64,000 nt of DNA from Kribbella sindirgiensis (GTDB lineage: Bacteria; Actinomycetota; Actinomycetes; Propionibacteriales; Kribbellaceae), in assembly GCF_004331435.1 (NCBI RefSeq), contig NZ_SJKA01000004.1:1-64000 (forward strand). The letters are read 5' to 3'. The position numbers were made by a program, and so were the translations under genes. Under the pieces are notes generated by a model, which was given only the letters and a program-made list of their open reading frames with translations, had not been told where the DNA came from and did not search any database. Of this stretch, positions 1 to 8,134 are shown in pieces. Each line of letters begins with the position of its first letter. Within the stretch, counting starts at the first letter, position 1.

Positions 1-645
1 GAGGGTCTTGTGCGGGCGGGCGCCGGTGGTGATCAGGGTGCGGAACAGTTCGGCGTTGTCGTTGGCCAGGTAACCGGTGAACTTCACGCCGTGGTCGGCA
101 GCTTTGAGGGTGAGGGTTTCGCGGGCGGCGGCTTTGTGTTCGTCGGGTTCGGGGCCGTCGGTGTCGAGGATGTCACGGGACTGCTCAGCGGCCTTGCGCA
201 GATCGGCGGGGGCCAGGTGGCGGGCGAGGCGGACCAGTTCTTGTTCGGCGAACTCCAGGTCGGCGACCGGCACGGTCGTCGGGACCTTCTCCAGGGCGGT
301 CACGATCGCTTCGGCCTGCGCCGGCCGCAACCGCACCACCGGCACCTCAGACGCCTCCCCGTCCTCGGCCAGTTCGGGATCGGGCAGCGCTGCGGTGACC
401 GCCGCGTACTTGGGTAGGGCGCGGGCCAGTTTCACGTCGCGGTAGGCGCGGGTGTGGTCGAGGCGGTAGCGGAATTCAATGTATTGGACCGTGTCGCGGG
501 CACCGACTCGTTCGGCGTACCCGGAGTTGTCCATGGCCGCGATGAGTCGCAGCCGGCGGGTCTCGAGGCGGGCGAGGTCGGCGTCGGCCTGGTCGAGAGC
601 GTGCACCAGTTCGGCGTCGCTCATCAACTCCGGCGGCCTGTCCAT
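1..645 (-). CDS. DUF222 / 13E12-repeat family protein (C-terminus outside the window)
   Basis: The frame is open from position 645 to the window edge, giving 215 residues starting MDRPPELMSDAELVHALDQAD. The N-terminal helical region with LARLETRRLRLIAAMD and a later RHLAPADLRKAA segment matches the DUF222 domain of the actinobacterial 13E12 family. Those proteins usually carry a C-terminal HNH nuclease domain, which would lie beyond the left edge and cannot be seen. The family is often multi-copy and linked to mobile DNA; the function is not established. An internal ATG at 624 is a possible alternative start, and neither start has a strong ribosome-binding site. No neighbour is clearly in the same operon. 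Confidence 0.8.
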   Translation of the reverse strand, partial: MDRPPELMSDAELVHALDQADADLARLETRRLRLIAAMDNSGYAERVGARDTVQYIEFRYRLDHTRAYRDVKLARALPKYAAVTAALPDPELAEDGEASEVPVVRLRPAQAEAIVTALEKVPTTVPVADLEFAEQELVRLARHLAPADLRKAAEQSRDILDTDGPEPDEHKAAARETLTLKAADHGVKFTGYLANDNAELFRTLITTGARPHKTL

Positions 646-725
646 ACATCAAAGCCTAGACACCCCCACCGACAGTTTTCAAAGCCAGAACCCCTTATTT
701 TCAAGGGAATCTGTTATCCACAGAT

Positions 726-1634
726 TTATGCAGGCCCTTGCGTAGAGAGGATGTCGGTGACTGTGGCCTGTCCGTTGGGGAGGGTATCGGGGAAACGGGT
801 CATGTAGTAAGGAATTGCAATGATGACGAGGGACAGGGCCCAGCCGCGGGCTCGGAGCCAGGTGGTTTCGTCGACCTCCAGGGCTTCGCGGTAGACCTTT
901 CGGGATTCGCCTTCGAAGATCCACCAGGCGGGGAGTACGTCGCCGGCGGGGTCGGCGGCGCGGGCCGTGGCGAAGTCGATCACCGCCGAGAGCTTGCCGT
1001 TAGCAACCAACAGGTTGCCCGACATGAGATCGCCGTGGATCCACGACGGCGGACCGTCCCAGGTGTCGGCCGCCAAGGACTCCTCCCAGGCGGCCAGGAC
1101 GCGCGCGGTGTCGAAGTGTTCCCGTAGTTCGTCCAGCGCCTCGCGGAACATGGCGTCGCGCGGCGCCAGCGGCGTACCGCGGCTGAAGGGGTCATCGTCG
1201 GGGACCGGCGCGCCGGTGGCGTCGACTTCTCGCAGGGTCCGCACGAAGCGAGCCAAGTCGTGGGCCGCCTGCGTGTCGTCCGCCGATGGGACGAACGGTG
1301 CCCCAGGCAACCAGCGGTAGACGCCCCAGGTGAAGGGATAGATCTCCGAGGGTTGGCCGAGCTCCAGTGGTTCCGGGATCGGCAGTGAAACGTGCGGCGC
1401 GAGGCGTGGCATCCAGGTCAGGTCCATCTCGACCTGTCCCTGGTTCCGCGACGTCCGCGGCAGGCGAACCGACAGGTCGTCGCCCACGCGGAAGGTCACG
1501 TTGTCGGTCCCGGACCGCTCGATCACCCGCACCGGCAGCCCTGCCCACCGCGGGAACTGCTCCGCCAGCAATCGCTCCACCACCGCGGAGTCGATGTCCA
1601 CCTCGTCGTCATGCAGCTTCGGAACACCCGTCAC
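726..1634 (-). CDS. Aminoglycoside-phosphotransferase (APH) family kinase
   Basis: 302 aa with a GTG start preceded by GAGGG. It has the APH/ChoK fold signatures: the Brenner loop WIHGDLMSGNLLV around residues 198-210 with catalytic Asp and metal-binding Asn, followed by AVIDFATA, the DFG-like metal-binding segment, and DPAGD. Family members phosphorylate hydroxyls of aminoglycosides, macrolides, sugars or other small molecules with ATP in the cytoplasm. The substrate cannot be read from sequence, and a resistance role is not implied. It is divergent from the CE15-like esterase with a 69-bp intergenic region. Confidence 0.85.
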   Translation of the reverse strand: MTGVPKLHDDEVDIDSAVVERLLAEQFPRWAGLPVRVIERSGTDNVTFRVGDDLSVRLPRTSRNQGQVEMDLTWMPRLAPHVSLPIPEPLELGQPSEIYPFTWGVYRWLPGAPFVPSADDTQAAHDLARFVRTLREVDATGAPVPDDDPFSRGTPLAPRDAMFREALDELREHFDTARVLAAWEESLAADTWDGPPSWIHGDLMSGNLLVANGKLSAVIDFATARAADPAGDVLPAWWIFEGESRKVYREALEVDETTWLRARGWALSLVIIAIPYYMTRFPDTLPNGQATVTDILSTQGPA

Positions 1635-1664
1635 GGCGCGACCCTCACACCCGGACGCCGTACG

Positions 1665-1694
1665 GTCAACCGATTTCGAGGCAGGGCCTATAGT
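1665..1694 (+). promoter_or_regulatory. Putative sigma-70-type promoter of the CE15-like gene (leaderless)
   Basis: GTCAAC at 1665-1670 and TATAGT at 1689-1694 are separated by 18 nt. The GTG start follows nine bases after the -10 box, and no Shine-Dalgarno sequence is present, so a leaderless transcript is likely. Confidence 0.5.
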
Positions 1695-1703
1695 GCTTGC
1701 TTC

Positions 1704-2642
1704 GTGGAGCTTCCTGAGGCGTGGCAGCGCGCCGTCGTACCACCGCTGCCGTCAGCCGGGCCCGATGTCCTCGGCGAGTTCGCGCGCACGATCTACGGGT
1801 CGACGCCGGTGGGCGGTGAGTTGACCGACCTGGTACTGCGTTCGCGGGACACCGGCACGTTCGATCGGCTGCACCATCGCGCCGTGATCGCCTGCCCGCT
1901 GGGCGATCTCGAGCTCGACACCACCACCCATCTGCCCGCCGGTGCGAGCCCGCAGCACCCCGCGCCCCTGGTCGTCGCGCTCACCTTCAAGGCCGACGAC
2001 GCGCCACCTGCGACGGTGCTGGAGGCTGGGTACGCCGTACTCACGGTCGACTACCAGCAGATCGAGCCGGACGATCCGAACGCGCGCGGTGGTGTCCGCA
2101 CACTGTTCGAGGCTGAGAGCTGGGGCGCCGTGGCTGCGTGGGCGTGGGGACTGTCCCGGCTCCTCGACATCGCGGGAGGTATCGACGGGGTGGATCCGGT
2201 GAATGCGGTCGTGCTCGGGCACTCGCGGCTGGGGAAGGCCGCGCTGTGGGCCGGTGCGCAGGACGAGCGGTTCGCTGTCACCGTCGCGAACGGTTCCGGC
2301 TGCTGCGGTGCGGCGCTGTTCCGGCACCCAGGCGGGGAGGACATCGCCGCGATCACCAGCCGATTCCCGCACTGGTTCGTCCCGTCGTTCTCGTCGTACG
2401 CCGGCCGCGAGAGCGAACTGCCCGTCGACCAGGATCAACTGCTGGCGAGCATCGCCCCACGCCGCGTGTACGTCACCAGCGCCGAGGACGACGCCTGGGC
2501 CGACCCGGTCGGCGAGTACCTGGCCGTCGTCGCCGCCCGACCCGCCTTCGGCCCGAACGGCATCGGCTACCACCTCCGCCCCGGCACCCACGATCTCCTC
2601 GAAGAGGACTGGCTGCACGCTCTGGACTTCGCGAAACAGTAG
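1704..2642 (+). CDS. Alpha/beta hydrolase related to CE15 glucuronoyl esterases
   Basis: 312 aa. The frame extends upstream, but the GTG at 1704 was chosen because a -10-like TATAGT ends nine bases before it and because upstream starts would overlap the divergent kinase. The nucleophile motif GHSRLGKAAL, then DERFAVTVANGSGCCGAAL and HWF, are hallmarks of CE15-like enzymes. A late GTHDL supplies the likely catalytic His, and EDDAWADP lies between. CE15 enzymes cleave methyl or lignin esters of glucuronoyl groups in xylan. No signal peptide is visible, so this one probably works inside the cell on a small ester. Confidence 0.7.
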   Translation: MELPEAWQRAVVPPLPSAGPDVLGEFARTIYGSTPVGGELTDLVLRSRDTGTFDRLHHRAVIACPLGDLELDTTTHLPAGASPQHPAPLVVALTFKADDAPPATVLEAGYAVLTVDYQQIEPDDPNARGGVRTLFEAESWGAVAAWAWGLSRLLDIAGGIDGVDPVNAVVLGHSRLGKAALWAGAQDERFAVTVANGSGCCGAALFRHPGGEDIAAITSRFPHWFVPSFSSYAGRESELPVDQDQLLASIAPRRVYVTSAEDDAWADPVGEYLAVVAARPAFGPNGIGYHLRPGTHDLLEEDWLHALDFAKQ

Positions 2643-2647
2643 AGCAG

Positions 2648-3139
2648 TCAGTTCCCGAACAGTTCGTGGATGGCAGCTTCCTGGTCGTCGGTCAGGTCGG
2701 TGTGGATCAGTTTGGCGCGCAGACGGGTGCGCTGGAAGGTCGCGCGTACCTGATCGGTCACTTCCTCGCTGGACAGCAGGAACAACGCCGACGTACCAGG
2801 CGTCACCTGCCGACGGACCTCCTTGATGAAGTCGTCGTCGATCCCGACGTCGATCAGGGAACCCGCCACCGCCCCGGCTGCCGCGCCGATCGCGGCCCCC
2901 GCCCACGGCATCAGGAAGATCGTCCCGAACAACATCCCCCAGAACATCCCGCCGACCGCTCCCGGTCCCGTCATGTTCCGCACCTGCCGGGTTCGCGGCC
3001 GCCGCTTCTCCGGCTGCCACGACACCGACGCCGCGTCATGGATCTTGATCAGTTTCTGCTTCGCCAGACTCTCCAGAGTCCCGATCGCCTGGTTGGCCCC
3101 GTCCCAGGTCTCGAACTTCCACACCGTCAACGTCGCCAT
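2648..3139 (-). CDS. DUF1269 family membrane protein
   Basis: 163 aa, ATG preceded by GGGAGGAGTGGG. The N-terminus (MATLTVWKFETWDGANQAIGTLESL) resembles a DUF1269 entry, with an alternating small-residue hydrophobic hairpin (GAVGGMFWGMLFGTIFLMPWAGAAIGAAAGAVAG) around residues 60-95. The C-terminal half is a soluble alpha/beta segment. The family is of unknown function and common in actinobacteria. It ends five bases from the convergent esterase gene. Confidence 0.75.
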   Translation of the reverse strand: MATLTVWKFETWDGANQAIGTLESLAKQKLIKIHDAASVSWQPEKRRPRTRQVRNMTGPGAVGGMFWGMLFGTIFLMPWAGAAIGAAAGAVAGSLIDVGIDDDFIKEVRRQVTPGTSALFLLSSEEVTDQVRATFQRTRLRAKLIHTDLTDDQEAAIHELFGN

Positions 3140-3290
3140 CCCACTCCTCCCTCACAACCACCAGTTGACAACCCCGGAGCCCGCCGAACAACCCTGAGGT
3201 CCGACCCTGAGCGCGGGCTGACGGATGTCATGGACGGGTGGTGACGGCCGATCCAGGCCTCCCCCGCCGTCGTTCGCGAAGCTCTTGGGT

Positions 3291-4190
3291 ATGACGACAA
3301 CGACTGCGGTCAGCCTGCGGGGTGTGACCAAGAGGTATGCGGACGTGCAGGCCGTCGCCGGGGTGGATCTGACCATCCGGGCCGGTGAGGTGGTGGCGTT
3401 GCTGGGGCCGAACGGCGCCGGGAAGTCGACCACGATCGAGATGCTGCTCGGGCTGGTGAAACCGGACCAGGGCACGGTTCAGGTGTACGGCGGTACGCCG
3501 ACCGACGCGATCGCCCACGGGCAGGTCGGCGTGATGCTGCAGAGCGGCGGGATCATCGAGGACGCCAAGGTCGGCGAACTCCTGAACCTGGTGGCCGGCC
3601 TGCACCACGACCCGATGCCGGTCGAGGAGGCACTCGAGCGGGCCGGGATCGCCGACCTCACCAAGCGGACCATGAAGGGCCTGTCCGGCGGCCAGAAGCA
3701 GCGGGTGCGGTTCGCGATGGCGATCATCCCGCAGCCCGACCTGATCGTGCTGGACGAGCCGACGACCGGTATGGACGTCGAGTCCCGCCGCGACTTCTGG
3801 GCGTCGATGCACGCCGAGACGGCCCGCGGCCGCACGGTCCTGTTCGCGACGCATTACCTCGAGGAGGCGGATGCGTACGCCGACCGCGTGGTGCTGATGC
3901 GCAACGGCAAGGTCGTTGCCGACGGCACCGCCGCGCAGATCAAGGCGAGCGTGTCCGGCCGGACCATCCGCGCCACGATTCCCGGCGCCGATCTGGCCGC
4001 GCTGGCGGCGCTGCCCGGCGTACGGAACGTGGAGACCCGCGGCGATGTGGTCCTGCTGCAGTGCGCCGATTCCGACAACACCCTGCGGCACCTGCTGGGC
4101 ACCACCGAGGCCCACGACATCGAGGTCACCTCGGCCGACCTCGAGGACGCCGTACTGGCCATCAGCGCACAAGAGGAGAGCCTGGCATGA
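3291..4190 (+). CDS. ABC-2 exporter ATP-binding protein
   Basis: 299 aa. It has Walker A GPNGAGKST, Q-loop, signature LSGGQKQR, Walker B LIVLDEPTTGMD and the switch His in FATHYLEEAD. The DrrA/NatA-type ATPase powers the adjacent ABC-2 permease for export of a lipid, drug or peptide. The start ATG at 3291 was preferred over the longer reading frame because the extra 22 residues upstream do not resemble the family. It overlaps the permease by four bases (ATGA) and heads a four-gene unit with the two-component system. The substrate is unknown. Confidence 0.9.
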   Translation: MTTTTAVSLRGVTKRYADVQAVAGVDLTIRAGEVVALLGPNGAGKSTTIEMLLGLVKPDQGTVQVYGGTPTDAIAHGQVGVMLQSGGIIEDAKVGELLNLVAGLHHDPMPVEEALERAGIADLTKRTMKGLSGGQKQRVRFAMAIIPQPDLIVLDEPTTGMDVESRRDFWASMHAETARGRTVLFATHYLEEADAYADRVVLMRNGKVVADGTAAQIKASVSGRTIRATIPGADLAALAALPGVRNVETRGDVVLLQCADSDNTLRHLLGTTEAHDIEVTSADLEDAVLAISAQEESLA

Positions 4191-4921
4191 ACCGCGACTA
4201 CCTGATCTTCGACATCCGCCGCACGCTGCGGAACCGGCGGGTGCTGATCTTCTCGATCCTGATGCCGCTGGTGCTCTTCCTGATCTTCGGCATGACGTTG
4301 CCGCAGGACGCAGGAGAGGCCGGGATCTCCGCGATCGCGTACGTGATGGTCAGTATGGCGATGTTCGGCTCGATGTCCGCGGCGATGAGCAGCGGCGGCG
4401 TGATCGCGGCCGAACGCGACGGCGGCTGGAACCGGACGTTGCGGCTCACCCCGCTGAAGCCTCAGGCGTACGTCGTGAACAAGGTCATCCTGAGCCTGCT
4501 GCTGGCGGTGCCGCCGCTGATCGTGGTGTTCCTGTGCGGCATGGCTTTCGGGCACGTGCACCTGAGCGCCACGCAGTGGCTGACGGTCGCGCTCGTGTCG
4601 TGGCTCGGCGCGCTGCCGTTCGCGGCGATCGGGCTGGTCATCGGGTACATCGCGAAGCCGGACAGCGTGCAGCCGATCACCGGTCTGAGCACGATGCTGA
4701 TCGCGGCCTTCGGCGGCCTGTGGCTGCCGGTCGACCAGATGCCGTCGGTCATGAAGCACATCGCCCAGCTCACGCCGGCGTACTGGACCGGTCAGACGTC
4801 CCGGAGTGCGCTGACGGCGGGCGGTGTGGACACCGACGCGCTGCTGGTAGTGATCGGCTGGACCGTCGTGCTCGGGATGATCGGGCTCCGCCGGTACCGC
4901 GCCGACACGGCCCGCGCCTGA
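4187..4921 (+). CDS. ABC-2 type exporter permease
   Basis: 244 aa with six predicted membrane segments, typical for the DrrB/YadH-like ABC-2 family: residues about 20-40, 50-75, 98-120, 131-155, 165-185 and 220-238. A soluble loop with the family-typical ERDGGWNRTLRLTPLKP lies between helices 2 and 3. It begins in an ATGA overlap with the ATPase gene. Together they form a half-size exporter that probably dimerises. The two-component genes directly downstream suggest the exporter answers to membrane or antibiotic stress. Confidence 0.9.
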   Translation: MNRDYLIFDIRRTLRNRRVLIFSILMPLVLFLIFGMTLPQDAGEAGISAIAYVMVSMAMFGSMSAAMSSGGVIAAERDGGWNRTLRLTPLKPQAYVVNKVILSLLLAVPPLIVVFLCGMAFGHVHLSATQWLTVALVSWLGALPFAAIGLVIGYIAKPDSVQPITGLSTMLIAAFGGLWLPVDQMPSVMKHIAQLTPAYWTGQTSRSALTAGGVDTDALLVVIGWTVVLGMIGLRRYRADTARA

Positions 4922-4962
4922 CACGTCCCGTGACCGAAGATCCGGGCGATAGCGTGACCACC

Positions 4963-6096
4963 GTGAAGACTTCGCCGACCCTGATGGACGCGCTCGCCGA
5001 GCGCGGCGGCCGCCCAGGTCCTGGGCGGTGGGGCTGGCTGGCCGCCGCGGTCTGGCTGTTCTACCTGTCCCAGCCGTTCGAGGAGATCGTCCACCGGGAG
5101 GGGACGACCCGGATCCTCGGGCTGGTCACGCTCGCCCTGTTCGCGCTCTCGTACGTCGGGTTCTTCGGGTGGATCCGCTGGGTCGGCATCGGCCGCGGCG
5201 GCATGCCGACCTGGCAGCGGCTGGCGTACCTGGCCGGGATGCTCGCCCTGAGCCTCCTGCTGCTGCCGTCGGCGGGTCAGCAGGCGCTGACCTGCCTGGT
5301 GTACATCTCGGCGGTCGCGATGATGGCGCTCGACCTCCGGATCGCGATCGGCGTCGTCGCGCTGCTGCTCGGCGGCGTCGAGCTGGCGATGCGGGTGGTG
5401 CCGGGCTGGAACGACGACGGCAGCTTCGGGTTCGCGATCTTCCTCGGCGCTCTGGCCGTGTTCGGCATGCGACGGGCGATCCAGCGCAGTATCGAGCTGA
5501 ACGCCGCCCGCAAGGACATGGCGGAGCTGGCGGTGCAGGAAGAGCGCAACCGGTTCGCCCGCGACCTGCATGACATCCTCGGCCACTCGCTCACCGTCAT
5601 CACGGTGAAGGCGGAGCTGGCCGGGAAGCTGATCGAGGCGAATCCGGCGCGGGCGGCCGCCGAGGTCGCGGACGTCGAGAGCCTGGCCCGGGCCGCGCTG
5701 GCCGATGTCCGGGCCGCGGTCGCCGGGTACCGGGAGCTGAGCCTGGCCGGTGAGCTCGTCTCGGCGCGGGCCGCGCTGCAGGCCGCCGAGATCAAGGCGG
5801 ACCTGCCGACCACGGTCGACGAGGTACCGGAGGAGAACCGCGAGCTGTTCGCCTGGGTGGTGCGCGAGGGCGTGACGAACGTCGTACGGCACTCCGGCGC
5901 GAAGCGCTGCACGATCCGGATCACGGCGGCGCAGATCGAAGTACTCGACGACGGCCTGGGACCGACGCCGGGCGGCAGCACGTCGGGGCACGGGCTGGTC
6001 GGGCTGCGGGAACGGGCCGACCAGGCCGACGCGAACGTCCAGGTCGGCGAGGCCCCCGGCGGCGGGTTCCGCCTGGCTGTCAAGGTCGGCCTGTGA
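4963..6096 (+). CDS. Sensor histidine kinase, DesK/NarL type
   Basis: About 377 aa. The N-terminal half has five or six hydrophobic segments and no extracellular sensor domain. The dimerisation domain carries the phosphorylated His in RDLHDILGHSLT (about residue 203), and the ATPase domain shows EGVTNVVRHSGA and the G-box GHGLVGLRERA. This is the DesK-like group seen beside ABC-2 exporters. GTG codons at 4930, 4954 and 4963 are all possible starts; 4963 was chosen because a GATAGC box lies nine bases upstream, as in other leaderless genes here. It is followed after 10 nt by its response regulator. Confidence 0.88.
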   Translation: MKTSPTLMDALAERGGRPGPGRWGWLAAAVWLFYLSQPFEEIVHREGTTRILGLVTLALFALSYVGFFGWIRWVGIGRGGMPTWQRLAYLAGMLALSLLLLPSAGQQALTCLVYISAVAMMALDLRIAIGVVALLLGGVELAMRVVPGWNDDGSFGFAIFLGALAVFGMRRAIQRSIELNAARKDMAELAVQEERNRFARDLHDILGHSLTVITVKAELAGKLIEANPARAAAEVADVESLARAALADVRAAVAGYRELSLAGELVSARAALQAAEIKADLPTTVDEVPEENRELFAWVVREGVTNVVRHSGAKRCTIRITAAQIEVLDDGLGPTPGGSTSGHGLVGLRERADQADANVQVGEAPGGGFRLAVKVGL

Positions 6097-6106
6097 GGAT
6101 GGGGCT

Positions 6107-6715
6107 GTGACGATCCGACTGTTGCTCGCTGACGATCAGGCGCTGGTACGCGGTGCGCTCGCCGCGTTGCTCGACCTGGAGCCCGACCTGGAGGTGGTGT
6201 CCGAGGTCGGTCGCGGCGACGAGGTGATCGACGCCGCGAAGAGCGCCCGGCCCGACGTCGCGCTCCTCGACGTGGAGATGCCCGGGCTGGACGGTATCGA
6301 GGCGGCCGCCGCCCTGCGGACCGCCGTCCCCGGGGTGCGGGTGCTGATGGTGACCACGTTCGGCCGCCCGGGGTACCTGCGCCGCGCGATGGAGGCCGGC
6401 GCGGCCGGGTTCGTCGTCAAGGACACGCCCGCGACCCAGCTGGCGGACGCCGTACGGCGGGTGCACCAAGGGCTCCGCGTGGTCGACCCGTCGCTCGCCG
6501 CCGAGACCCTGGTGGCCGGTACCAGCCCGTTGACGGGCCGCGAGTCCGACGTACTGCGGGCCGCCCGGGAGGGAGGCACCGTCGCCGACATCGCCAAGGA
6601 ACTGCACCTGTCCGAAGGCACCGTCCGCAACCACCTCTCCGCCGCCATCGGCAAGACCGGCGCCCGGACCCGGGCCGAAGCCGCGCGCATTGCCCTCGAC
6701 AACGGGTGGTTGTAG
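6107..6715 (+). CDS. NarL/LuxR-family response regulator
   Basis: 202 aa, GTG start preceded by GAGGATGGGG. The receiver domain spans residues 1-120 with acidic pair DD (9-10), phospho-acceptor Asp in VALLDVEMPG (about residue 55), and Lys in VVKDTP. The C-terminal LuxR-type helix-turn-helix has LTGRESDVLRAA and EGTVRNHLSAAIGKTGA. It is the cognate partner of the kinase 10 nt upstream, and the likely target is the exporter operon itself. Confidence 0.92.
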   Translation: MTIRLLLADDQALVRGALAALLDLEPDLEVVSEVGRGDEVIDAAKSARPDVALLDVEMPGLDGIEAAAALRTAVPGVRVLMVTTFGRPGYLRRAMEAGAAGFVVKDTPATQLADAVRRVHQGLRVVDPSLAAETLVAGTSPLTGRESDVLRAAREGGTVADIAKELHLSEGTVRNHLSAAIGKTGARTRAEAARIALDNGWL

Positions 6716-6763
6716 CCGGTCTCTACCTCTAGGGTTGTTCTTTCAGGGGAGGGGGATTCTGCG

Positions 6764-7867
6764 ATGTCGATCGAGAATTTCAGTGTGCGGGGCCGGTTGG
6801 CGGACACGGGTGAGGGGATCACGGCCGACGAGCTGCAGCTGGCGGCCCGGAACCACGGGATGCCGCTGGAGGGCCTGAGGTACGACGTGACGCCGCCGGG
6901 ACTGCACTACGTGCTGGTGCACTACGACATCCCGGCAGCGAATGCGGGCGACTGGCTGCTCACCGTGGACGGGTGCGTCGAGCAACCGCTCACGTTCGGG
7001 CTGACCGAGCTGCGCGCGATGGGACGACGTACCGTCCGGGTCACGTTGGAGTGCGCCGGCAACGGCCGGGCGACGCTGCAGCCGCGACCGATCAGTCAGC
7101 CGTGGTTGTCGGAGGCGGTCGGTACGGCGGAGTGGACGGGCGTGCTGCTGGCCGATCTGCTCCGGCTGGCCGGGCTGCGCTCCGACGCCGTGGATGTGGT
7201 GTTCACCGGCGCGGACCATGGCGTGGAGCGCGGTGTCGAGCAGGACTACCAGCGTGGGTTGTCGGTGGAGGAGGCGATCGACTCCGGCGCGCTCATCGCC
7301 TGGGAGATGAACGGAGCGCCCTTGCCGCCGCAGCACGGGTACCCGCTGCGCCTCGTCGTACCCGGTTGGTACGGGATGGCGAGTGTGAAGTGGCTGCGGT
7401 CGATCGAGGTGATCGACCACGCGTTCGAGGGGTTCCAGAACGCGGTGGCGTACCGGATCCGCACGGACGCCGACGACCAAGGCGTCGCGGTCACCCGGAT
7501 CGAGCCGCGGGCGCTGCTCGTGCCGCCCGGTTTCCCGGACTTCATGAGCCGCCACCGCTTCGTTGCCGCGGGCACCGTTCCGCTGTTCGGCCGGGCCTGG
7601 TCCGGCTGGGCGCCGATCGAGCGGGTCGAGGTCAGCACCGACGCCGGCGTGAACTGGCACGAGGCGAAGTTGGGTGCCCCCAGCAACGATGACGACGAGC
7701 TCGCCTGGCGGGCCTTCGCCTTCGACTGGGAGGCGACACCGGGCGAGCACGTCCTCACCGTCCGCGCGTACGACGCCAGCGGTCGCGAACAACCCATCGA
7801 GGCGCCGTGGAACCGCGGCGGCTTCAGCAACAACACCGCCCAGCGCATCACCGTCCTCGTCACCTGA
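6764..7867 (+). CDS. Sulfite-oxidase-like molybdopterin oxidoreductase
   Basis: 367 aa, ATG after AGGGGAGGGGGATTCTGCG. The molybdopterin domain holds the molybdenum-ligating Cys in TLECAGNGR (about residue 97), with GYPLRLVVPGWYGMASVKWL in the middle and a C-terminal Mo-co dimerisation domain. There is no Tat signal or heme domain, so it is a cytoplasmic SorA/YedY-like enzyme of the SUOX superfamily. The electron acceptor is unknown. The assignment to the superfamily is firm; the substrate (sulfite or another S- or N-oxide) is not. Confidence 0.85.
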   Translation: MSIENFSVRGRLADTGEGITADELQLAARNHGMPLEGLRYDVTPPGLHYVLVHYDIPAANAGDWLLTVDGCVEQPLTFGLTELRAMGRRTVRVTLECAGNGRATLQPRPISQPWLSEAVGTAEWTGVLLADLLRLAGLRSDAVDVVFTGADHGVERGVEQDYQRGLSVEEAIDSGALIAWEMNGAPLPPQHGYPLRLVVPGWYGMASVKWLRSIEVIDHAFEGFQNAVAYRIRTDADDQGVAVTRIEPRALLVPPGFPDFMSRHRFVAAGTVPLFGRAWSGWAPIERVEVSTDAGVNWHEAKLGAPSNDDDELAWRAFAFDWEATPGEHVLTVRAYDASGREQPIEAPWNRGGFSNNTAQRITVLVT

Positions 7868-7910
7868 TCCGCCGCGTGTCGCTGGCACGTTCCGGCGTAC
7901 CGGAGTCACA

Positions 7911-7942
7911 TCCTGGAGACGTACACGGTTCTCACTCCAGGA
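7911..7942 (+). promoter_or_regulatory. Inverted repeat covering the ribosome-binding site of the 59-aa ORF
   Basis: TCCTGGAG at 7911-7918 and CTCCAGGA at 7935-7942 are perfect complements around a 16-nt loop. The right arm contains the AGGAG ribosome site of the GTG start at 7951, so the hairpin could mask translation. Confidence 0.5.
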
Positions 7943-7950
7943 GTGGTGCG

Positions 7951-8130
7951 GTGAACGACAACCAGTTGCACGCGCGGATCTTCCGCACAGCGGACGAGTG
8001 GTACGCCGACGTCGACGACGAACGCGACCCCCAACCGGACAACCCCCTCTGGCACGGCTCCTACACCACCCAACGAGCCGCCCTGGACGCCGCCTGCGCC
8101 CACCTCGCCGCCCTCCAGCAGGCCTCCTGA
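7951..8130 (+). CDS. Small hypothetical protein (59 aa)
   Basis: The GTG at 7951 was chosen because it follows CAGGAGTGGTGCG; the longer frame upstream overlaps the end of the oxidoreductase gene and is unlikely to be coding. The protein starts MNDNQLHARIFRTADEWYAD and is acidic, rich in Asp, Trp and His, with no membrane segment. I do not recognise the family. Codon use has strong third-position G/C as in its neighbours, which supports coding. Confidence 0.6.
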   Translation: MNDNQLHARIFRTADEWYADVDDERDPQPDNPLWHGSYTTQRAALDAACAHLAALQQAS

Positions 8131-8134
8131 GCAC

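Noticed and set aside
10..445. Forward frames of 122-135 residues rich in Gly/Val or Arg/Ser
   Set aside because: They are the antisense of the DUF222 gene, which continues off the left edge and has a recognisable domain.
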